A DNA stretch of 64,000 nucleotides, taken from Ceratotherium simum simum (taxonomy: Eukaryota > Chordata > Mammalia > Perissodactyla > Rhinocerotidae). Both the position numbers and the translations under genes were made by a program. The DNA lies in contig NW_004454163.1 of assembly GCF_000283155.1 (NCBI RefSeq), positions 4,098,210 through 4,162,209 of the forward strand, written 5' to 3'. Positions 1-12,489 of this stretch are shown one piece after another. Under the pieces are notes generated by a model that was given only the letters and a program-made list of their open reading frames with translations, was not told the DNA's origin and did not search any database. Each line of letters opens with the position of its first letter. The first letter of the stretch is position 1.

Positions 1-2498
1 GGTCAGGCAGGCAAAAGCACAAGAACCTTTTAAGAGTGGAGAATAGAAAAAGCATGTCTCCTTACTTACGTACACTGGCCAACGGGGAAAAGTGCTATTA
101 ACTATCTCCCTTTGCCAGTAATTGGAGCTATAAAAAGAATATCATTACAGCAAGGTTAAACTCATATCTTTCTGTCTGAGGCACAACCAGTCAGAAAATT
201 TTATAAGGTATTCTAATTTTCTGAATACTCGGCAATCTTAGCATCAATCAACTTATAACTGATCTTCAGTTCAAACTATAATGGCTATCCTTTGCAATAC
301 TTTTTCTTCCCTGCTGGGTCAGAAAACTGGCTGGAATCCTACTGCAAAATCTAAAAGCACCTTTTAAATTACTAAATGCAAGCCTGCGATTTTGCAGTCC
401 AGAAAACCTAAATTCCGTTTAAGTGATTAATTCAACCCCTATGCCAAAAGTTACTTAAAATTATTTAAAAGTTATAACAAGCTGCTAAAAAAAATACAGC
501 TTAGGGGTTGCAATATTTGTAACCACAAACTTACTAACCTTGATCTTTTATCATCATTATTAGCACAGGTTCTATTCCCTCCTGATCGATGTCCTTCACT
601 CCTGTGGCTTGTTTTATGACCACTGCATTGAAATCTTCCAACACTACTTCTCTAGCCCTGATGCAAGACGCAAGCCCAAATTTCCAATTCTCTTCTGAAC
701 TGAATTTCCCTTAAATACCTCAAGCTCAAGATACCCACAAATTGGCATGGTGCCTTCCCACACCTCTCACAATAGTCATTGGAGTCAAATTCCCGGCACA
801 GGAAAAAGGGCATGTCTCCACCCTCTTGAAAGTGAGGTATGGCCATGGGATTTGCCACTAACAATGAAATGTGAGAGAGACAAGAGGTGCATCATTTCTG
901 GGCAGAAGCTTTAGCGGCCAGTGTGTGATCTGCTATATTCTCTCTCCTGCCTCAACAAGGCCGGAGTGTTGCAGTGCGGATGATGACATAGAGCAGAGCC
1001 TCCAGCCAACTCGTGATAAACACCTGGCACAAGGGAGAAACAAACCTCTGCTGTTTTAATCTACTGACATTTTGGAGTTGCTGTTACCACAGCCTAACCT
1101 CGCCTGCCCTAACTAATGCACCCACCTGTTTCTCCATCTGTGTTCTTATCTCTGAGAAGGGCATTAGCACCCACACCAGTAATCTCAGGACTACTGAATG
1201 CTCTCTTCCTCATATCCCAGATCCTATCATTGGCTCTGGAAACCTTACCTTCAAAACATTTCCAGGGTATTCACCCCCTGCCTCCTCTATAGTCCCACTC
1301 AACTAGTTTTGGCTTTGAGGCCATCTTTCTCCTTGATTATAGCCCTATAGCTTTCAAATATTGTCATTCTCTAATTCCAGATTTTTCCTGTTCTCAATGA
1401 TCTTCTAAAATGACACCAGAACAATCCTTCTAAAAACTAAATCTGACTGGACCTTTCCCATACTTACAGCCCTTCAACATTTCCCCACTGCTCATATTAA
1501 CAAGCATCCGAGGAGCACTTTTGTAAGCAGGCGCTGTGCTAGGTGCCACAGGAACAAAGATGAGTCATTCGTCTACACACCCATCTTCAGCCGTGATGTG
1601 GTGACACAGCTGGATGCAGAATGTGTTGCTCAATACTAGTATGTAATAAAATATAAAGTTTGTGAGATAATTTATTCTTAAAATAAAAACTGGCATGGAT
1701 TCAAATTTCTCTATGGAAACTTGACTCACACTCAAAGTCTAATATGTTTACTTGAGAGAGACAGAAAGGGATGGAGTTTATCATTAGCAGGGCAAGGAAG
1801 AGCACATGGCCCAAGATTTTACAGTGAGCCTCTCTGGAAACTGTAGATAGTAGTAGCTTACATGTTATTAGAACACCTATCATTGTAGTTCATTATTTAC
1901 TAACTTTTATATTGGAGTTCATCAAAATTTGAGACCCGAGTGGATTCTGTTGTAGTCCATTTTGTCATAATACCATCTGTTATTTGTGTCCAGTGTAGCC
2001 ACGGGATAAAGGTCAACGTTCAACATGTTACAGATCTTCAAAATCTGCTTCCAACTTGCCTTTTGGGCCTCATCTCCTATCACCCTCTTTAGATGCCTCT
2101 GTTCAAGACATTACTAACCTCGGTCAGGAATAGCATTCTCCCTCTTCTAAACCCCCCAAAACTCTACTCACTCGTCAAGGACTAGCTCAGTAGTCAATTA
2201 ACATTTTCTGTGAAATCTGCCTCAAAAGCTCTTGGCAATATTAGCTGACGTTTGGAATGAAGCATTTCCATGCGTATTACATGATAACACTTGTCTAAGA
2301 ATCTACCTAGTCAGTGGGTCTCTGAACTCCCTGGGTATCAGGAATACGTTCATTTACCTTTGTGTTCCCAGCACTTGCTACTGTGTTTATAAGATAGCAG
2401 GCACCGGATCCACAGTTGTTAAATGAATAGCACTGTGAACACCACATTCCATAATCCCACTTATCCAACAGCCTACTGAAGGATGCTAGGGTAAACGC

Positions 2499-2753
2499 TT
2501 TTTTTTTTTTTTTTTTGGGTGAGGAAGATTGGCCCTGAGCTAATATCTGTTGCCAATTTTCCTCTTTTTGCTTGAGGAAGAATGTCACTGAGCTAACATC
2601 TGTGCCAATCTTCCTCTATTTTGTATGTGAGACGCCTCCACAGCATGGCTTGATGAGCAGTATGTAGGTCTGAGCCCAGGATCCAAATCCATGAACCCTG
2701 GACCACCAGAGCGGAGCGTGTGAACTTAACCACTACACCCCCAGGCCAGCTCC
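2499..2753 (-). mobile_element. ERE SINE, long form
   Basis: Poly-T at 2500-2517 is the reversed A tail. It is followed by reversed double 'TGTTAGCTCAG' modules and the tRNA-derived head ending at 'CCAGGCCAGCTCC'. Full length and moderately diverged. Confidence 0.9.
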
Positions 2754-2854
2754 AATGAACTTCATTTTGAAAATCCAGAAAAGAGGGTTATATATTTATA
2801 ACCTCTGATTAAAAAAGTTATCTGGCATTTTCTTTAACTGTAGACAAGTATAAC

Positions 2855-2907
2855 ATGTGTGTGTGTTTACATGTGTGTGCTTCCATCCATGTGTGTCTAT
2901 ATGTATG
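2855..2907 (+). repeat. (TG)n-rich simple repeat, left part
   Basis: Interrupted TG/TATG-rich tract. A matching TG-rich tract resumes at about 3361-3405 after the LTR at 2908-3359. Confidence 0.7.
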
Positions 2908-3359
2908 TGTAGTAGTTTCCTATGGCTGCCACAACAAATTTCCACAAACTGAGTGGCTTAAAACAACAGAAATTTATTCTCTCACAGTTCTGGAGGCCAA
3001 AAGTCCAAAATCAAGCTGTCGGTAGGGCTGCGCTTCCTTGGAAGGCCCTAAGGGAGATTCTTCTGTTCCCTGCCTCTTCCAGCTTCTGGTGGGATCAGGT
3101 AAACCTTTGGCTTGTGGCTGTATCACTCCAATCTCTGCTTCCTCCTCTTCTGTCTCAAATCTCCCTCCTCCTTTCTCCTCTTGGAACGACACTTGTCATT
3201 GGATCTAGAGCCCACTCAGGTAATCCAGGATGATCTTATCTCAAAACTGTTAACTTAATTACATCTGCAAAGACCCGTTTTTCAGATATGGTAACAAACA
3301 GGTCCCAGTGATTTGGACATAGACTTATCTTTTTGGGAGTCACCATTCAACCCACTACA
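2908..3359 (-). mobile_element. MaLR (MLT1-type) solo LTR
   Basis: Runs on the plus strand from TGTAGTAGTTTCCTATGGCTGCC through 'CACAGTTCTGGAGG' to 'CCCACTACA', the reverse of a MLT1-family LTR that starts TGTAG. It is an old, non-autonomous ERVL-related element inserted in a TG-rich simple repeat. Confidence 0.8.
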
Positions 3360-3405
3360 ATGCGGATGTGTGTGTGGGGATGTGTTTGTGCGTTGTATAT
3401 TATGT

Positions 3406-4782
3406 CAAAGCAGAGTCCTTAAATAAGACTCTACTGAACACCTATATGTTGCCAAGGCAACACAGTTTGGAAACTGTTGGGTGCTGGGAACACAATGATG
3501 AACATGAAAGACTGGGTCCCTGCTCTCATGGAAGTCAGAGTCTATTGGCAGATAGAGAAATCAAATTATTCGCTAAAGCTGGAAAATGTAGTATGAGGGA
3601 AAATTATACCACAGTTGTTTACAACAGGGAAATGCACCTTATCAGTTGTTAAATGTTAAATGTAGCCCTGATATTTTTTCAATTAGCGATGGATAGTTCA
3701 GATTACCTCCCACCCTGTGTTGCAACATCCACTAAAAGTCCTTGCTTCGCACGTGTGCTTTGCACTTTAAATTATCTGACTCAAAGATACTCCAGGGAAC
3801 TACCATGGTTCATGTAATTTAGGATGCCATCACTTGTAATCCAATTATTATTTTACAATAACCAAGAAAGAATAAATGCAGTCAATTAAACTATGACATG
3901 CCATTAATTATAAGATGCATCCCAATTTCAGAGATATTAAAATGTGCACCTTAGAATCAGTGAAACATGTTCATTTCCCTTTTGAAAAATATTCTCACAA
4001 CATATCAGGACAAATTAAACAGCTTTGATTAAACAGTACAGCTAAAACTCAATACTCTACCAGCAAAATTTTAATGCTGAGTTGGCTTCACTTAGCCTCA
4101 ATATTTTTCACCTTCTTTCCATGAGGTTAATATATGTAAATATAGTTCAGTAAGTCCTAAAATAAGACATATACTCATATATTGGGTCTCTTCTAGGTTT
4201 GAGATAATTTGAGAAGTCAGAGATTGGGAAAGAACTCTAAAACCCTTGAGCTGAAGCAGAAAGGAGTGGCTGCAGGAATTATCACTTCTTTCCTTGCCCA
4301 GAACTTGCTAAAAGGTCAGAAGGTGAAGAATGGAGTGTGTGCACCTGTGTGTGTACGGGGGCAGAGGTTGGAGCGTCCGAAAACCCTGGAGTGTCCCAAG
4401 AACCCTGTAGCACAGTCATTCAGACAAGATTTCTGATACACCGGGTGGACACTGGTGGACATCCGGTGGTCCTACTAGACCCTGTGAAATGCACAAAGAA
4501 AAGAGAAGACAGAATGCTGTTCTTGGATGGCTTAGAAAGACATGTCTAAAGAGAGAAGTGATAAAACTTTTACATATATGCAACTCCAATCTAATAACGT
4601 TCCTCATGGAATGCAGGATTGAAATTTTCTTGTAGTTTTACACAAAGGTCATGTAGTAGAAAAAGTCTCAGAGAACAATCTGTTTTAAGTTCTCTTCTCA
4701 TACTTATTTCTTCTTTATTTATACAGACAGTCTGGGTTTTGACATTGAGATATAAGGTCCAAATTGCCCTACGTTGTTCCTA
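3406..4782. other. Intronic sequence with an old repeat relic
   Basis: About 3430-3560 resembles a common ancient interspersed repeat ('CTGGGAACACAATGATGAACATG..GGTCCCTGCTCTCATGGAAG'). The rest is AT-rich intron with no feature I can name. Confidence 0.5.
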
Positions 4783-4880
4783 AAAAGATTTAATTTTGGT
4801 CCTTGCATGTGAAATTAAGAGGAATCAGGAAGGCAATGCCACCAGAGATTTTGGGGGAGGTAAGGAAAACATAAGAGAAA
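4783..4880 (+). repeat. Copy A of an unnamed dispersed repeat (see 6163-6258)
   Basis: AAAAAGATTTAATTTTGGTC..GCATGTGAAATTAAGAGGAATCAGG matches 6163-6258 at about 80-85% by eye over 75-95 bp in the same orientation. No family was recognised. Confidence 0.65.
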
Positions 4881-5469
4881 TTTACTTTAAGTCTTTAAAA
4901 ATGAACAGACGTGAGTCATTATGGAATTTTCAAGCAACAGGCACATATACACAGTAAGAATAGCGTGTGAAAGTGTGTCCCTCATCCAAAAAATAATAGG
5001 GGAAATAAACTTTAATTAAGTAGTCTAAAGTTGAACGCAACTTGCAAATGCTTCTTAAATTCTGAATGGCATATACTCTCTCTTACACATACACAGATGA
5101 ACAGCAGCTTAGTAAAGTATCATTTTAAAACAAATTCTTCCCTGGAGAAAACTTATTGCCAAAGCATCTGGACTATGCTTCTAGAAAGCACTTAACAAGT
5201 TACTATCATTTCCCAGACTCACCAGGGTAGCACTGGCTTTAAAATGAATTAAAATTTTCTTTAGAAAAACAAATCTCAGGCCTCCCACAGCCACTGGAAA
5301 AGAAGAGTAAGTCAAGATTAGGTACAGCTCTAGCCACAGTTTCTCTTCTTTGGGGAATAAAGGATTGTTTTCAGATTTCATTAACCGTCTGTGTTCTTAG
5401 ATCACAGCCCAAGGCATTCCCTGACAGACAGGTGCGGCTGAAGTGTGTTTTTTCTATTGCTAAAGAGGG

Positions 5470-6160
5470 CAATAAATTTGACAAAGACAGTTCAATTCAG
5501 TAAGCATACTTCTGAATAAATGGGCTGGCACAACAACAATCTGGAATAAAATAAAAACCTTACGTCATATGCAAAAATTAATTCCAGATGGACTAAAGAC
5601 TTAAACAAAAAAATTTTTTTAAATCTTCCTAGAATATCTAAGAGACTACATGCAGAGGGATCAGGGAGCTCTTTCTTAGCCAAGAGTGAAAACACAGGAA
5701 AAAGAGACTTATCTGTCCATGCAAAAATTAAAAGCTCTTAAATGGATAAATATAAACAAAATCAATAGACAAATGTAAATAAGGAAAACTACCTCTATAA
5801 TATATAATTAGCATCCAGAAATTGGCAAGAATAAGCCAACAATAAACAGCAAGAAGAGCAAGTCTAAGTGATAAAAAGATATACAAAAACGGCACAAAAT
5901 CACTAATGGTCAGAGAAATGCAAATTACCATAGCAACAAGATCTCATTTTGTACCCATCAGGCTGGCAGATTTTTTTTACAACTTTATAATACCTAATGT
6001 CACAGATTCGGAGAAATGGTATTCTCATACATCAATGATGGAAATAAGAATTGTTACGGACTTTTTGCATAGCATTTTGCCAACATTTACTAAATCAATT
6101 CCACTTCTGGGAATTGGGTTTTGAAACTCGGAGAAGACCCACTTCCCCTACATTTTTTTA
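5470..6160 (+). mobile_element. L1 fragment, 3' end of ORF2
   Basis: Plus-strand phrases such as 'CCAGATGGACTAAAGACTTAAAC', 'TGGTCAGAGAAATGCAAATTACC' and 'CAATTCCACTTCTGGGAATTGGG' are landmarks of the L1 ORF2 end. The copy is broken by many stops and not functional. Confidence 0.85.
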
Positions 6161-6162
6161 AA

Positions 6163-6258
6163 AAAAGATTTAATTTCGGTCTTTGCATGTGAGATTAAGA
6201 GAATCAGGAAGACAATGCTATCAAATGTTTTGGGCGAGAAGGGCAAGATGTGAGACAG
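6163..6258 (+). repeat. Copy B of the unnamed dispersed repeat
   Basis: Pairs with 4783-4880. It lies between the ORF2-like end and the 3'-UTR-like part of an L1 fragment, so it either belongs to that L1's 3' region or was inserted into it. Confidence 0.65.
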
Positions 6259-6339
6259 AAACCATAGACTTCTATAGAAACAATGAACAAATTAATGACA
6301 TTAAGTACATGAAGGTTTAGTGAAGTATAATTCAGAGAG

Positions 6340-6950
6340 GCCCCAATGACTAGAACCTGAACACCAATCAACAGAAGATGAGTATTTTCACACCATGGAA
6401 TATTGTGCAGCTGTTAAAAAAGAATGAATTTGTTTTATACCAGGTGATTCAGAAAGATTCCCATGAGTGATATTAAGAGATCAAAAAGTATGCACAATAT
6501 AAAAGTATGTACAATATAATCCCATTTTTATAAAGCAGTGACAGAACTCTGTTTCAGTATATGTCTTTGTATGTATATCTAATGTCGATGTAGAAAGATT
6601 ACATGAGTATGGGGAAAATATGAAGGATATGCACTGGATTATTTAAGTGGATTTTATGGATGGGCAGGGTTGGGTTGGAGAAATGGGGGTTGATGTCAAG
6701 GGAGAAGGTTAAAAAAAAAGGCAGCTAAAATATCTCGTTTATGTAAAATTGTAAGAGTGCGTGCATGCGTGCGTGTGTGAGTGAACAGAGTACGCACAAA
6801 AGTACAGTCACCAAAATGTTGATGGTGCTTATGTGCTGGGACTTCAGGTTATCTTTAGTTTTTAAATATTTTTATTTATTCAAATTCTTCATCATGAATA
6901 CATTATGTTTATATCAGGGGAAATGAAGTTTTGTCTCATTGTAACAATTT
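6340..6950 (+). mobile_element. L1 3'-terminal fragment
   Basis: 'CACCATGGAATATTGTGCAGCTGTTAAAAAAGAATG' and 'CAATATAATCCCATTTTTATAAA' are typical of old L1M/HAL1 3' ends. It probably continues the element at 5470-6160. Confidence 0.75.
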
Positions 6951-8175
6951 AAAAAACTAGACAGACTATAAATGGTATTAATACTTAGTTCATATATTTC
7001 CCTTCTTCCTTCCGCTTCTAGTCGCCACTTATGAATGAAACTTCTCTGATATCTACCGTACAGTACTCAATTGTATACAACCTACTCAGATCAATATCTT
7101 CCCAACAGAGTCAAGAAAAAAAGAGACTGAGGGGAGGGGTTAAGTACAATTCATCAACTATCTGATCTACTGTAAAGTTAATTTGAGACTTCTTTGGCAC
7201 TAAAAGATTCTCTTCAAGTCATCTTGTACTTCACTTTCAGCAACTGTCACCTCAACCCTCTGATAAATGCGACTATTTACAGAGTCCTCAGGTGCCAAGT
7301 TGGCAACGGGATATGTATTTTATTCCCCCATCCATCACTGCCTGTTCGCAGAGAGAGAACTAAACAGGGCTTTCCTTCTCCTATCTCCGGTTCCCTTCTT
7401 TAGCCACTACATTGAAGTCGACATTTGCACAGATATTCAACAGAAGAATAAAATGACATTCAAACTATCATATTTACTTCTCTCCCTGTATCAAAGTTAT
7501 CTGTGAATCTCTATTTATTCTCTTGCATCAGCACTCAAATTCTAAGCTTCAACGGGCTCTCAGTGGCCAGTCAGAGCTCTTACAAGAGGGAGACTTGGGA
7601 CGGGCATAGAAAACTCTTAACTGCCTGAAATGTAGCACTTCAGGGTTCGTTAGGGATAACATGGGAAAGAATGAAATATTTTTATAAACTTGTCAATTTA
7701 TTCTTAGTCTTTAAACCCAAATAGTGACAAGCCTAGTTTGTCATGTTAGTTTCACGCAATGCACAGGAATTCATCAACAATGAAGTATCTGTGGGGAACT
7801 CTTCCTGACTTGAACTCAAACATAATTATAGCTGTAAATACATAACACGGTTTTAGCAAGATTTTCACAAGATTATTTTATTTTATACAGTGGAAGAGGA
7901 TTCTTTCTTTCAGAGGACTGGCCACAATGCAACAATGAACAAAACATTTAAATCCAATATCCAGCTTGATAAAGAAAAGTAAATTAATCACAATTATTCT
8001 GTTTCAGAAACAGAAGTAATATCTACTTATGAACATTGAAGAAAAATAGAAAGGAAGTTTAAACAGTGATTAAACGCACATGAAACCTGGAAATTACTTA
8101 TAAACATCCTGCAGAAAACCAAGAATAAAAGACACTAGAATTTTATTTTACTACAAGAGCTTTGCAAAAAAAAAA
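6951..8175. other. Intronic sequence, nothing recognised
   Basis: AT-rich sequence with short chance frames. No repeat landmark, splice-framed exon or RNA gene was identified. Confidence 0.5.
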
Positions 8176-8875
8176 CTACCAAAAAATTGAACTAAGGACT
8201 CAGAAAATTCACACAAAAAAGATAAAATTATTGAACTAATTCTACTAGTAGTCAAAGCAATACAAATTAGAAGTTCCAATTTTTTAATTATTTAAATTAG
8301 CAAAGACTGAAAAACACCTATGATATTCAATGATGTATAATGATATTACTCATTCACTGCTAATGGTTCAAACTTCCCTGGATACAATTTAGCAACACAC
8401 ATCAACAATCTAAAAATAATAAATTTTGAATAACAATCTCATTTCCAAGAACCCAAAATAATGACATGATGTAAAACTGATAAATTTAAGTACAAAGATA
8501 GCCTCAAACACATGACACTCAAAACAACTAAATGTCTAACAACTGGAAAATGGTCAAAAAAACAATGGTTTATTGGTAATAACAGATCACATTCAGTCAT
8601 GGCAATTTTATTTTCAAAGAATATTAATAATGAAGGAAAATGCTCATGATCTAATGTAAAATTTAAAAAGCAGGGGGTTTTTTTGGTCTGACTTTTAGAT
8701 ATAGTCTCCATTTACATGCCATGCCTGCACAATAGGAAAATGTTAATAATGATTATATAACAAGTTATATAACCTCTGGAATTAAAACTGATACTCATTT
8801 TTATCATTTTTTGTCTATATGTTCCAAATTCTCTATATTAATGATATCCGGGGGAAAACAGTAAATAGTTTTTTA
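8176..8875 (+). mobile_element. Old L1 3' fragment
   Basis: Diverged sequence with L1 3'-end phrases ('TAGCAAAGACTGAAAAACACC', 'AACAACTAAATGTCTAACAACTGG', 'GTCAAAAAAACAATGGTTTA'). It is interrupted on the right by the ERE SINE at 8894. Confidence 0.65.
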
Positions 8876-8893
8876 AAATACACAACCACCAAG

Positions 8894-9144
8894 GGGCCGG
8901 CCTGGTGGCACAAGCAGTTAAGCGCACGCGCTCCGCTGCAGCGGCCCGGGGTTCACCAGTTTGGATCCTGGGCGCGCACCGACGCACTCCTTGTAGAGCC
9001 ATGCTGTAGCAGCGTCCCATATGAAGTAGAGGAAGATAGACACGGATGTTAGCTCAGGGCCAGTCTTCCTCAGCAAAAAGAGGAGTATTGGCATCAGATG
9101 TTAGCTCAGTGCTGATCTTCCTCACCAAAGAAAACAAAAAAAAA
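8894..9144 (+). mobile_element. ERE SINE, long form, with perfect 18-bp target duplication
   Basis: Head GGGGCCGGCCTGGTGGCACAA, B-box-like GGTTCACCAGTTTGGATCC, two GTTAGCTCAG modules and an A-rich tail. The target duplication AAATACACAACCACCAAG is identical at 8876-8893 and 9145-9162, which marks a fairly recent L1-driven insertion. Confidence 0.97.
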
Positions 9145-9559
9145 AAATACACAACCACCAAGCCTCTCCAGTAAAAGGAGGAGAGCAGGAAAAAAAGCAC
9201 CTTAAAAAAATTGGACAACTATCCCCACTGTGTGTAGCAGATCAGAGACAAAATCTGAAAAGTTTGCAAGCCAAAAAAGAATGTGAGAGTGCCTTATAAC
9301 AACAATTTCTTACAAGTACACGACTTCTCATGGCTTACTTATAAAGTACTTTCAGCTGTAATAAAGAGCCTCTTAAATAGAACTATTTTAAGGTTTTAGC
9401 TCATGCTCAAGGATGAAGCAAGAAAAGGAAGTCAGGGCAACAAGTTTATACTATCTTAGCTGAGTGAGAATCTGAACAAGGAGATATCAAGGAAATCAGG
9501 ACCCAACGCATGGCTATTTTAGTAAGTTTTGAGTAGGAGAAAACAAGTGAAGAAAAGGC

Positions 9560-10015
9560 ATCAATGCAAAAATCTGAGTGGCAGAGGCTGCTAGGTGGCT
9601 CCCAATATCCAATGCTCCCCTCTCTTGCAGTAAGAACCCCTGGGCATTGTGCCCAGTTAAGACTACAGTTCCTTGCCTTCCTGCCCATATAGGAGTGTGT
9701 AAGTCCTGTCCAATGAGATGTAAGTACAGTGCAGGGTAGGCCTGGTGGTAAGACATACCCTTTTGCCCCTCCTGCTATCTGGGATACAGATCTGATGGCT
9801 AGGGCTCCAGCAGCCATTAAGGACTATGAAGTGAAAACTACCTGCTGAGGACAACAGAGCAAAAAGACATGACACACCTGGGTCCTTGACACCGTGGATC
9901 TGCCATATCAGTCCTGGACTATGTACCTTCAGACTTCTTTTATATGAAAAAGAAAGAAATCTCCATATTGCATAAGCCACTATTTTTGTCATTGTTGGTC
10001 TGTTATGCACAACTG
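9560..10015 (+). mobile_element. LTR-like old repeat
   Basis: The order 'GTTCCTTGCC..', 'CCAGCAGCCAT..', 'GGGTCCTTGACACCGTGGATCTGCCAT', 'GGACTATGTACCTTCAGACTTC' and 'ATAAGCCACT' followed by 'CTTAACTGATG' matches the layout of an old mammalian LTR-type repeat. Family not assigned. Confidence 0.5.
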
Positions 10016-10607
10016 AAATTAACCTTAACTGATGTACCTGACCACCATGAGCTTGTGAAAATTTCTTCAGATCCTGTCTACTCTCAGTGGATCCCTCCCT
10101 CTTAACTGACCAAAAGATGGGACCAAAATAAACAGGAAAAAAATAACAGCAGAATAATTGTATAAAGCTTTATGTTACTTATTTTTAAGTAGATAATCTG
10201 AACCTTCTAGAGCCCTCTCTCTTTAGACATAACTAATTAAATTGTTTTTAACTTGGGTCTGGTGCTTGATTGTTTTTGTGTGTCAGTGATCCAAGGGAAA
10301 AAGGGTTTCAACAGACTAAAATTGAAGATCTCAGAGACTAAGCTACTCAGGACCAGGAATGACAATGGAATAGATGTTAGTTCTTTGATTCTAATCATTG
10401 CTTGCTTGCCCATTTCTACTAAAGGAAGAGAGAGGAAATTCAAATTGAATATCACGGAATACAGCGTCTACACAGAAGGATGTCTTGGAGTTATTCAAGT
10501 GTGCTTCTTCAGGCATTTCTCTAACCTTTCTTTGAATGAGTGACAGAATCTGTTATAACCAGTGCTTCCTAATTACCTACAATGTAACAGATATATTTAA
10601 AAATAGA
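10016..10607. other. Intronic sequence, nothing recognised
   Basis: Short open frames only; no repeat or gene landmark seen. Confidence 0.45.
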
Positions 10608-10807
10608 GGGGCCAGCCCCGGTGGCATAATGGTTAAGTTCGCGTGCTCTGCTTCAGCCGTCTAGGGTTAGCTGGTTCGGATCCCAGACGCGGACCTGCAC
10701 ACTGCACATAAGCCATACTGTGGCAGTGTCCCACATACAAAATAGAGGAAGACTGGCACAGATGTTAGCTCAGGGACAATCTTTCTCACCAAAAAAAAAA
10801 GAAAGAA
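10608..10807 (+). mobile_element. ERE SINE, first of a tandem pair
   Basis: Starts GGGGCCAGCCCCGGTGGCATAATGGTTAAG and ends in an A-rich tail directly abutting the next copy. It has one 'GTTAGCTCAGGG' module only. Confidence 0.92.
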
Positions 10808-10808
10808 T

Positions 10809-11066
10809 GGGGCCGGCCTGGTGGCGTAGTGGTTGAGTTCACCTGCTCCACTTCAGTGGCCTGGGTTCATGAGTTCGGATCCAGGGCGCGGACCTACGCA
10901 CCACTTATCAAGCCATGCTGCGGCAGGTGTCCCACACATAAAGCAGAGAAAGATGGACACGTATGTGTTAGCCCACGGCCAACCTTCCTCAGCAAAAAGA
11001 GGAGGACTGGCAACACATGTTAGCTTAGGACTAATCTTCCTCACCAAAATAAAAAAAAAAGAAAAG
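10809..11066 (+). mobile_element. ERE SINE, second of a tandem pair
   Basis: Starts GGGGCCGGCCTGGTGGCG about 1-2 bp after the first copy's tail. It has both tail modules and a terminal A-rich run, so it is full length. Confidence 0.93.
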
Positions 11067-12261
11067 TAAACATTTACCCTTTTCTGGTTACTTTTAAATA
11101 TTTGAATCTAGTTCCCTGCTAGGAGAAAAGTATTGTCAACGTGAACTAATTACCAAGAGCAAATTTTCATTTCTAACATCTTAAAGTCTGGTATTGAGAA
11201 AACTGTCATCTTTAAAAAAAAAATGATCATGGAAATTGTTCTCTACTGAGTGGAGAAAAAGAACAGAACATAACTTATTTTACACCTTCACAGGGGTACA
11301 TACATGGGCAGTGCTCATACACAATAACATTCCCTTCTGAGCTGTAACCAGGCCTAATCAAAATAACTTACTGTAGATGTTAAATATTAACCTGAATAAC
11401 AAATACCTTCACAACTATAAGACTTCATATTGCATTTGAAATTCAATAACTTGGTATTTATTAGACAACCAGTAAGCCATCAAAACTCAAGTGGTATTTA
11501 AATACTTCAAACTAGGTTTAAGAATTAGCAGAATCAATTAAAATGACTTGCCCCATAATTATAAAGAAACTCATCCACAGAACTGGAAAGGGGCTCAGAA
11601 CATTGTTTTTTCCTTCTTTTACCACGATGTAATACTCCTGCAGTGGCATAAAAAGAAACTCATTGTCTGGGATTAAGACACTATGGTTTCAAGTCAATCT
11701 TGGGGCTATTCTAGGAAGATGACAACTGTACCAAATTAGCAGTGGTAGTCTTGTAATAACACTATTTAAACCAAGTGGCTTGCTTTGCTTAGAAGTAAAA
11801 TCCCTGGTGTCCTGAGAAGACGAGACAATGGATAGTTAAATGATTAGCTGACTATCCAATCAGGCCTTTTCTTTATTGTAGTAAGAGTTGACTAGTTCCA
11901 AAGCTTTATGGCATTCTAGTCCATATAAGATCAAAAATTCAATGACATAGCTACATATAATATATAAAGGAGGTATCTTAATTTCAGAATGAAAGAAGTA
12001 GCAAGAAAGCAAAAAATCTAAAAATGAGTTGCAATTTCTAGAAATAATTTATTCAAAATATTGATAAATAATGATCCTAAGAATCATTATTTCATCATGA
12101 TGATCCACTAGTTTCTATATTTCCTACTGCTAATTTTAGGACCTATCATCTTAGTTTCAATTTGTATATTTAAGAATACAATGTCTACCTAATTGAAACA
12201 AAAAATGAACTTCTATTTCAGACTTCAGAGGTCACAGATAGCTTTAGTAATATGGATATTT
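11067..12261. other. Intronic sequence, nothing recognised
   Basis: AT-rich sequence with no diagnostic repeat phrase, RNA gene or splice-framed exon. Confidence 0.5.
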
Positions 12262-12276
12262 TGGACCCTCAAATTT

Positions 12277-12474
12277 ATTTTAATTTTATTTTTTTTCCCT
12301 CAAAGCCCCAGTAGATAGTTGTATGTCATAGCTGCACATCCTTCTAGTTGCTGTATGTGGGACGCGGCCTCAGCATGGCCAGAGAAGCGGTGTGTCCGTG
12401 CGCACCCAGGATCCAAACCCAGGTCGCCAGCAGCGGAGCACGTGCACTTAACCGCTAAGCCACGGGGCCGGTCC
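12277..12474 (-). mobile_element. ERE SINE, short form
   Basis: Reversed copy: a T-rich tail, 'CAAAGCCCCAGTAGATAGTTGTATGTCAT', then the tRNA-like head ending GCCACGGGGCCGGTCC. The target duplication TGGACCCTCAAATTT is identical at 12262-12276 and 12475-12489. Confidence 0.96.
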
Positions 12475-12489
12475 TGGACCCTCAAATTT

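Noticed and set aside
9446..10010. 115-123 codon minus-strand frames
   Set aside because: They run antisense through an LTR-like repeat and overlap one another.
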